Shown one piece after another: positions 53,901 to 58,630 of a stretch of DNA of 58,630 nucleotides. The DNA is from an uncultured Bacteroidales bacterium. Its GTDB lineage: Bacteria; Bacteroidota; Bacteroidia; Bacteroidales; F082. The notes under the pieces are model-generated. The model saw nothing but the letters and a program-made list of their open reading frames with translations. It was not told the DNA's origin and did no database searches. The DNA is taken from NCBI GenBank assembly GCA_937906455.1, contig CALCYT010000016.1:1-58630 (forward strand), given 5' to 3'. Position numbers and translations under genes: made by a program. Position 1 is the first letter of the stretch. Each line of letters opens with the position of its first letter.

Positions 53901-53986
53901 ATATAGACGGCGGGATACAACACAATATAGGCACAAACCTCAACCCCCGTCTATATGGAGGGGCTGAGGTATTTATGCCTGTTGTA
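53901..53986 (-). other. Structured rplL-rpoB intergenic RNA
   Basis: Nested inverted repeats: TACAACA (53916-53922) with TGTTGTA (53980-53986), AGGC (53929-53932) with GCCT (53977-53980), ACCTCA (53937-53942) with TGAGGT (53965-53970), and CCCC (53944-53947) with GGGG (53960-53963), forming one extended stem. A competing perfect 10-bp pair is ATATAGACGG (53901-53910) with CCGTCTATAT (53947-53956), which would break the inner stem. E. coli has an attenuator and RNase III site in this spacer; here the function is inferred. Confidence 0.65.
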
Positions 53987-53999
53987 GCAGGAAATAAAC

Positions 54000-54380
54000 T
54001 TATTTTATTTCTACTTCTGCACCGGCGGCCTCGAGTTGGGTCTTAAGTGCATTAGCTTCTTCTTTGCTCACGCCTTCTTTAACAGCTTTAGGAGCAGCGT
54101 CAACTAAGTCTTTAGCTTCTTTCAGTCCGAGGCTTGCAAGGTCTTTGACGAGCTTCACGACTGCGAGCTTCTGTGCGCCGGCTGATTTGAGGATAACGTC
54201 GAATGAGGTCTTCTCTTCAGCTGCCGGAGCTGCTTCGCCACCGGCGACCGGACCTGCTACCGCAACTGCTGCCGCGGCCGGTTCAATGCCGTACTCTTCT
54301 TTCAAAATTGCTGCGAGTTCATTAACCTCTTTCACTGTAAGGTTTACTAATTGTTCAGCAAAAGCTTTTAAATCTGCCAT
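54000..54380 (-). CDS. rplL: 50S ribosomal protein L7/L12
   Basis: A 126-residue stalk protein. N-terminal dimer helices (LKAFAEQLVNLTVKEVNELAAILKEEYG), an Ala/Gly/Pro hinge (PAAAAVAVAGPVAGGEAAPA) and the factor-binding C-terminal domain (KTSFDVILKSAGAQKLAVVKLVKDLASLGLKEAKDLVDAAP). It binds the L10 protein encoded just upstream. A 138-base hairpin-rich spacer separates it from rpoB. Confidence 0.98.
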   Translation of the reverse strand: MADLKAFAEQLVNLTVKEVNELAAILKEEYGIEPAAAAVAVAGPVAGGEAAPAAEEKTSFDVILKSAGAQKLAVVKLVKDLASLGLKEAKDLVDAAPKAVKEGVSKEEANALKTQLEAAGAEVEIK

Positions 54381-54456
54381 TTTTTTACGTTTTTATTTGT
54401 TATACAATTATTTTTTATTTTCTCTTTTCTTTTCTGTGAATGATAATCATTCTGTT

Positions 54457-54978
54457 TTATTCCGCTCTCTCGGATAAGGTCTTCACTATGCCGCTGAGCT
54501 TGTTGCCGCCACTCTGAAGAGCGCTGATGACGTTCTTGGCAGGTGACTGGAGCAACGCGATGACGTCGGCGATGAGTTCGTTCTTCGACTTGATGCTGCA
54601 CAAGGTGTCGAGCATATTGTCGCCTGTGTAAACACACTCCTCAATATAAGCTCCCTTAAGAATCGGCTTGTCGCTCGTCTTGCGGAACTTCTTGATAAGC
54701 TTTGCAGGGGCGTTGCCATTCTCTGACAACATCATTGCTGTCGTGCCTTTGCAGACGTCGTAAAGATCTCCATAATCCTTGCCGACTCTCTGCATGGCCT
54801 TCTTCAGTAATGCGTTCTTCACCACAACAAGCTTGACCTGGCTGCTGAAGCACTGCCTTCTCAACTGGCTCGTCTTCTCGGCGTTCAACGCCTCGATGTC
54901 TGTCAGGTAGAAATTAGGACACGCTGTCAACTGGTCCACTATCGAGTTAATGATAACTTCTTTATCTTCTTTTCTCAT
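54457..54978 (-). CDS. rplJ: 50S ribosomal protein L10
   Basis: A 173-residue protein with the L10 pattern (KEVIINSIVDQLTACPNFYLTDIEALNAEKTSQLRRQC, VVKNALLKKAM). It anchors L7/L12 dimers to the ribosome. It follows rplA by 20 bp; no long L10 leader is visible between them. Confidence 0.97.
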   Translation of the reverse strand: MRKEDKEVIINSIVDQLTACPNFYLTDIEALNAEKTSQLRRQCFSSQVKLVVVKNALLKKAMQRVGKDYGDLYDVCKGTTAMMLSENGNAPAKLIKKFRKTSDKPILKGAYIEECVYTGDNMLDTLCSIKSKNELIADVIALLQSPAKNVISALQSGGNKLSGIVKTLSERAE

Positions 54979-54998
54979 GTCAATACTTATTTAAGGGT

Positions 54999-55694
54999 TT
55001 AGACGGCTACTGATTTGACATCAACTTGGACACCCGGACTCATTGTACTTGAGATGTAGATACTCTTGATGTAAGTACCTTTAGCTGCCGCTGGTTTCAA
55101 TTTGACGATCATCTGAAGGATCTCCTTCGCGTTGTCAACAATCTTCTCAGCAGGGAAGCTCACTTTAGCAATGCGGCTGTCGATGATTCCGTATTTGTCA
55201 ACTTTGAAATCGATCTTACCAGCTTTCACTTCTCTGACAGCTTTGCCAACCTCCATTGTCACCGTGCCTGTCTTAGGGTTCGGCATCAATCCGCGGGGAC
55301 CGAGGATCCTACCGAGCGCACCGACTTTCGGCATCAATGAAGGCATCGTGATAATTACATCGACATCGGTCCAACCGTCTTTGATTTTCTGGACATAGTC
55401 CTCAAATCCGACGAAATCAGCACCTGCTTCCGTTGCTTCCTGTGCTTTGTCAGGCGTACATAACACCAACACGCGGGTAACCTTACCCGTTCCGTGAGGC
55501 AGTGTCACGCTTCCACGAACCATCTGGTTGGCTTTACGTGGATCGACACCTAAACGTACGTTAACATCCACTGAAGCATCGAACTTGGTGTAAGTGATTT
55601 GCTTTACAATGTCAACGGCTTCTGTCAAGGAGTAGGCCTTGCTTTTGTCGAACTTAGCTAAAGCTTCTTTTCTTTTTTTAGATACTTTTGCCAT
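54999..55694 (-). CDS. rplA: 50S ribosomal protein L1
   Basis: A 231-residue protein with YSLTEAVDIVKQITYTKFDASVDVNVRLGVDPRKANQMVRG and the conserved GRILGPRGLMPNPKTGTVT loop. It binds 23S rRNA at the L1 stalk and in other bacteria represses its own operon. It lies 43 bp after rplK. Confidence 0.97.
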   Translation of the reverse strand: MAKVSKKRKEALAKFDKSKAYSLTEAVDIVKQITYTKFDASVDVNVRLGVDPRKANQMVRGSVTLPHGTGKVTRVLVLCTPDKAQEATEAGADFVGFEDYVQKIKDGWTDVDVIITMPSLMPKVGALGRILGPRGLMPNPKTGTVTMEVGKAVREVKAGKIDFKVDKYGIIDSRIAKVSFPAEKIVDNAKEILQMIVKLKPAAAKGTYIKSIYISSTMSPGVQVDVKSVAV

Positions 55695-55737
55695 TTTTCA
55701 ATTTTTTGTTTGTTCTACAAATGCTTAAGACTTGGTC

Positions 55738-56175
55738 TTACTTTAAAGGTGATTCGCCTGTAATCTTAACACCCATGCTGCGGGCTGTGCCGGCGACCAT
55801 GCTCATTGCCGATTCGATGGTGAAGCAGTTCAAGTCCTTCATCTTGTTCTCGGCGATGGTACGCACTGTGTCCCATGAGATTGAACCCACCTTCGAACGG
55901 TTAGGCTCTTTTGATCCCTTGGCGACCTTGGCGGCCTCGAGTACGGAGACAGCTACCGGAGATGCTTTTACAACGAAGTCAAAGCTCTTGTCTTTATAAA
56001 CAGTGATGATGACCGGCAACACTTTGCCCGCCTGATCCTGTGTACGAGCGTTGAACTGCTTGCAAAACTCCATGATGTTCACACCCTTGGAACCTAATGC
56101 AGGTCCGACAGGTGGTGCTGGATTAGCGGCTCCTCCTTTGATTTGCAGTTTAATTAATCCGCTTACTTCTTTCAT
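55738..56175 (-). CDS. rplK: 50S ribosomal protein L11
   Basis: A 145-residue protein with KLQIKGGAANPAPPVGPALGSKGVNIMEFCKQFNART and the RNA-binding C-terminal domain (VGSISWDTVRTIAENKMKDLNCFTIESAMSMVAGTARSMG). It forms the base of the L7/L12 stalk. It lies 45 bp after nusG. Confidence 0.97.
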   Translation of the reverse strand: MKEVSGLIKLQIKGGAANPAPPVGPALGSKGVNIMEFCKQFNARTQDQAGKVLPVIITVYKDKSFDFVVKASPVAVSVLEAAKVAKGSKEPNRSKVGSISWDTVRTIAENKMKDLNCFTIESAMSMVAGTARSMGVKITGESPLK

Positions 56176-56220
56176 TTGAATTTCTTATAAAAAGTTAAAT
56201 GAAAACATCAACCATTATTC

Positions 56221-56775
56221 TCAACTTTCTCTCTTCACCTGGAAGTAGCTGAGCTCAAGAGGTGTCTTGCGACCGAAGATCTTCACCATAACTTTGAGTT
56301 TTTTCTTCTCATCGTTGACTTCTTCGATCACGCCACTGAAACTGGAGAACGGTCCGTCGTTGACCGTCACGGTCTCGCCTACAATGAACTCGAGTTCCGA
56401 GCCTTCGCCTGCCTCCGTCATCTCGTCAACTTTTCCTAAGATACGTTTGACTTCCGATGGGCGGAGCGGGTCGGGGTCGCCGCCGCGCGTGCCAAGAAAA
56501 CCAAGCACATTCGGCGTTTCCTTAATAAGATGCATGACCTCGGCGTCGAGAACGGTCTCTATGAGAACATAGCCCGGAAGGTAATTCCTCTCCTTGCTGA
56601 CTTTCTTGCCGTTTCTCACAGAATACACCTTCTCTGTCGGAATCAACACTTGTGAAATCAGATTCTGCAATGAAGTATTACGCGACAACTCGGCATCGAG
56701 ATATTCTTTGACTTTTTTCTCCTTGCCGCTTATCGCGCGAATCACATACCATTTCTTTTCGTTCTGTTCACTCAT
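56221..56775 (-). CDS. nusG: Transcription termination/antitermination factor NusG
   Basis: A 184-residue protein with the NGN domain (KKWYVIRAISGKEKKVKEYLDAE, YLPGYVLIE) and a C-terminal KOW domain (VNDGPFSSFSGVIEEVNDEKKKLKVMVKIFGRKTPLEL). It contacts RNA polymerase and couples transcription to Rho or ribosomes. That coupling is what the pyrBI leader model would need. secE precedes it. Confidence 0.97.
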   Translation of the reverse strand: MSEQNEKKWYVIRAISGKEKKVKEYLDAELSRNTSLQNLISQVLIPTEKVYSVRNGKKVSKERNYLPGYVLIETVLDAEVMHLIKETPNVLGFLGTRGGDPDPLRPSEVKRILGKVDEMTEAGEGSELEFIVGETVTVNDGPFSSFSGVIEEVNDEKKKLKVMVKIFGRKTPLELSYFQVKRES

Positions 56776-56834
56776 CTTATTTGTGATTTAATAAAGTAGT
56801 TGAATGATGATTTTTTAGATCAAACATTTCCTTG

Positions 56835-57026
56835 TCAGAAGATGCGATAGAACGCCTCCAGCAAGGTTTCAAAAGTCTTATCCATCAAGTACACCACTAA
56901 TGCGATGATAAGGGAAGCAATGGATACGACGACAGCACTACTTTGCAGTTCTTTCCAAGTGGGCCAAGTCACTTTGTTGACCAACTCGTTGTAACATTCT
57001 TTTACGTAGTTAATAAACTTTTTCAT
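56835..57026 (-). CDS. secE: Preprotein translocase subunit SecE
   Basis: A 63-residue single-helix SecE, the short form usual in this phylum: amphipathic YVKECYNELVNKVTWPTWKEL followed by one membrane helix (SAVVVSIASLIIALVVYLM). It lies between tRNA-Trp and nusG. Confidence 0.95.
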   Translation of the reverse strand: MKKFINYVKECYNELVNKVTWPTWKELQSSAVVVSIASLIIALVVYLMDKTFETLLEAFYRIF

Positions 57027-57047
57027 TTTGTTTGAACTGTTTTACTT

Positions 57048-57123
57048 TGGCACAGGCGGAAGGGCTCGAACCCTCAACCTATGGTTTTGGAGACCACCAC
57101 TCTACCAATTGAGCTACGCCTGT
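57048..57123 (-). tRNA. tRNA-Trp (CCA anticodon), CCA end encoded
   Basis: On the minus strand ACAGGCG pairs with CGCCTGT. The anticodon loop has CTCCAAA with anticodon CCA. The T arm is GAGGG-TTCGAGC-CCTTC. The discriminator G is followed by an encoded CCA (57048-57050). It lies between tuf and secE. Confidence 0.95.
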
Positions 57124-57128
57124 GTGTC

Positions 57129-57153
57129 AGAGTGCCCGTATCAGGGGCACTCT
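57129..57153 (-). other. Hairpin between tuf and tRNA-Trp
   Basis: AGAGTGCCC (57129-57137) and GGGCACTCT (57145-57153) are a perfect 9-bp stem with a 7-base loop, 10 bases after the tuf stop codon. No T-run follows on the transcribed strand, so it may be a processing or pause signal rather than a complete terminator. Confidence 0.7.
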
Positions 57154-57163
57154 TCAGTTAATC

Positions 57164-58354
57164 TTAGTCGTCGATGATTTCTGTGACCTGGCCTGAACCG
57201 ACTGTTCTGCCACCTTCACGGATAGCGAAGCGGAGACCTTTGTCCATAGCGATCTCAGAGATCAGGTTCACTTCGATGGTGACGTGGTCGCCCGGCATGA
57301 CCATCTCCATTCCTTCCGGAAGGGTGATTTCGCCTGTGACGTCAGTTGTTCTGAAGTAGAACTGAGGACGATATTTGTTTCTGAACGGGGTGTGACGGCC
57401 GCCTTCTTCCTTTGAAAGGACGTAAACCTCACCTTTGAAGTGTTTGTGTGGCTTGATTGAGCCTGGTTTGGCGATAACCATACCACGGCGGATCTCGTCT
57501 TTGTCGATACCACGGAGGAGCAGACCTGCGTTATCGCCAGCCTCACCCTCGTCGAGGATCTTACGGAACATCTCAACACCTGTCACTGTTGATTTGAGCT
57601 TTTCAGCACCCATACCGATGATGTCAACCGGGTCACCGACTTTGATGACACCTGTCTCGATACGGCCTGTGGCGACTGTACCACGACCTGTGATTGAGAA
57701 CACGTCTTCGATAGGCATCAAGAACGGTTTGTCGATAGCTCTCTCAGGTTCAGGAATCCATGTGTCGCAAGCATCCATGAGTTCGTCGATTTTCTCTTCC
57801 CACTGTGGCTCACCGTTCAAAGCGCCGAGAGCCGAGCCGCGGATGATAGGTGTGTTGTCACCGTCGAATTCATATTTGCTGAGGAGGTCGCGGACTTCCA
57901 TTTCGACGAGTTCGAGAAGCTCTTCATCGTCAACGAGGTCGCATTTGTTCAAGAACACCACCAAGCGTGGCACACCAACCTGACGGGCGAGCAAGATATG
58001 CTCACGGGTCTGTGGCATAGGACCGTCTGTCGCAGCGACGACGATGATAGCACCGTCCATCTGAGCGGCACCGGTAACCATGTTCTTAACATAGTCAGCG
58101 TGGCCGGGGCAGTCAACGTGAGCATAGTGACGTTTCTCTGTCTGATACTCAACGTGGGCTGTGTTGATGGTGATACCTCTTTCTTTCTCTTCAGGGGCTG
58201 AGTCGATAGCGTCAAATGTCTTGATTTCCGACAAACCCTTCTTTGACAGATGGAGTGTGATAGCAGCTGTCAAAGTTGTCTTACCGTGGTCAACGTGGCC
58301 GATTGTACCAATGTTGACATGCGGTTTAGATCTTTCAAATTTTTCTTTTGCCAT
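57164..58354 (-). CDS. tuf: Elongation factor Tu
   Basis: A 396-residue GTPase with GHVDHGKTT (18-26), the switch I segment ERGITINTAHVEY, DCPGHADYVKN, NKCDLVD and SALGALNG motifs, and domains 2 and 3 ending EGGRTVGSGQVTEIIDD. It brings aminoacyl-tRNA to the ribosome. It stands after tRNA-Tyr, -Gly and -Thr and before tRNA-Trp, an arrangement like the E. coli tufB operon. Confidence 0.98.
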   Translation of the reverse strand: MAKEKFERSKPHVNIGTIGHVDHGKTTLTAAITLHLSKKGLSEIKTFDAIDSAPEEKERGITINTAHVEYQTEKRHYAHVDCPGHADYVKNMVTGAAQMDGAIIVVAATDGPMPQTREHILLARQVGVPRLVVFLNKCDLVDDEELLELVEMEVRDLLSKYEFDGDNTPIIRGSALGALNGEPQWEEKIDELMDACDTWIPEPERAIDKPFLMPIEDVFSITGRGTVATGRIETGVIKVGDPVDIIGMGAEKLKSTVTGVEMFRKILDEGEAGDNAGLLLRGIDKDEIRRGMVIAKPGSIKPHKHFKGEVYVLSKEEGGRHTPFRNKYRPQFYFRTTDVTGEITLPEGMEMVMPGDHVTIEVNLISEIAMDKGLRFAIREGGRTVGSGQVTEIIDD

Positions 58355-58419
58355 ACTATTTTTTGTTTACTTAAGGTTAATATTCTATTTAATTTCCCTA
58401 TTTATATTCACGTCAAATG

Positions 58420-58491
<72 letters not shown>

Positions 58492-58498
58492 TTTGCTG

Positions 58499-58571
58499 AG
58501 CGGAAGACGGGGCTCGAACCCGCTACCTAAAGCTTGGAAGGCTTTCGCTCTGCCAAATGAGCTACTTCCGC
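58499..58571 (-). tRNA. tRNA-Gly (TCC anticodon)
   Basis: Acceptor GCGGAAG pairs with CTTCCGC. The anticodon stem is AAAGC/GCTTT with loop CTTCCAA, giving anticodon TCC. It lies 7 bp upstream of tRNA-Thr. Confidence 0.94.
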
Positions 58572-58577
58572 GTCTCG

Positions 58578-58630
58578 TGGGGGAGGGTGGACTCGAACCA
58601 CCGAACTCATCCGAGGACAGATTTACAGTC
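58578..58630 (-). tRNA. tRNA-Tyr (GTA anticodon), partial at the window end
   Basis: The window ends inside the anticodon arm. Visible are anticodon GTA in CTGTAAA, a long variable arm as expected for tRNA-Tyr, the T arm GGTGG-TTCGAGT-CCACC and the 3' acceptor strand CTCCCCC with discriminator A. The 5' half lies outside the window. Confidence 0.9.

Noticed and set aside
54979..54998. L10 leader for autoregulation
   Set aside because: The rplA-rplJ gap is only 20 bases, too short.

Overview
The window comes from a member of Bacteroidota, most likely order Bacteroidales. The evidence is: promoters of the form TTG(ACA)...TAnnTTTG; several secreted proteins ending in type IX secretion (T9SS) C-terminal sorting domains (PNP...GIY/GVY...K motifs); the conserved block bamD-rpoZ-coaBC-DUF4835-recN; the rpoBC-DUF3467 arrangement; and the lack of strong Shine-Dalgarno sequences. 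I cannot name a genus. No integrase, transposase, phage module or CRISPR array was seen, so this is mainly a chromosomal housekeeping region with a few accessory islands.

Layout. 1-5500 (+ strand, with one - gene): yggS, nadE, a membrane PHP-domain protein (-), an EamA transporter overlapping a SpoU/TrmH RNA methyltransferase, and an acyl-ACP thioesterase. 5517-11540: ADP-forming acyl/acetyl-CoA synthetase and a CotH-like T9SS protein, convergent with an M28 T9SS peptidase. 11678-12328: a scar holding a decayed copy of the 5' end of an ABC ATPase gene and a truncated endonuclease I. 12400-17370: ABC ATPase, permease and YtrA-type GntR regulator with a clear operator palindrome, then an M16 peptidase. 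17381-26460 (-): recN, DUF4835, coaBC, rpoZ, bamD as one operon, and M14 peptidase, dapA, DUF6913-like as another. 26514-30915: an MBL hydrolase (+) and the argS-rsmE-DUF4159-zinc ribbon operon (-).

30931-41361 (-) is the main accessory island. It is a five-gene, 10-kb operon of exported proteins: a lipoprotein, a T9SS protein, a YadA-head/coiled-coil protein, a 141-residue T9SS protein carrying one YD-like motif, and a 2069-residue SpvB/RHS (Tc-toxin-like) shell protein. Divergent from it is pyrBI, whose leader has a 45-codon reading frame running through an intrinsic terminator, the same layout as the E. coli pyrBI attenuator. 43149-45005 encodes a surface lipoprotein fused behind a second exported segment. 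45308-58630 (-) is the information-processing block tRNA-Tyr, -Gly, -Thr, tuf, tRNA-Trp, secE, nusG, rplKAJL, rpoB, rpoC, DUF3467.

Many spacers consist of tandem 7-bp (once 9-bp) repeats whose sequence differs from site to site while the period stays the same. Stop and start codons of the flanking genes lie inside these arrays. A second, palindromic repeat (GTCATTTCGA... half-sites) forms the 3' ends of at least two genes. The most interesting items are the pyrBI leader, the RHS operon with its small YD/T9SS partner, the period-7 spacers, the structured rplL-rpoB spacer and candidate leaderless promoters.
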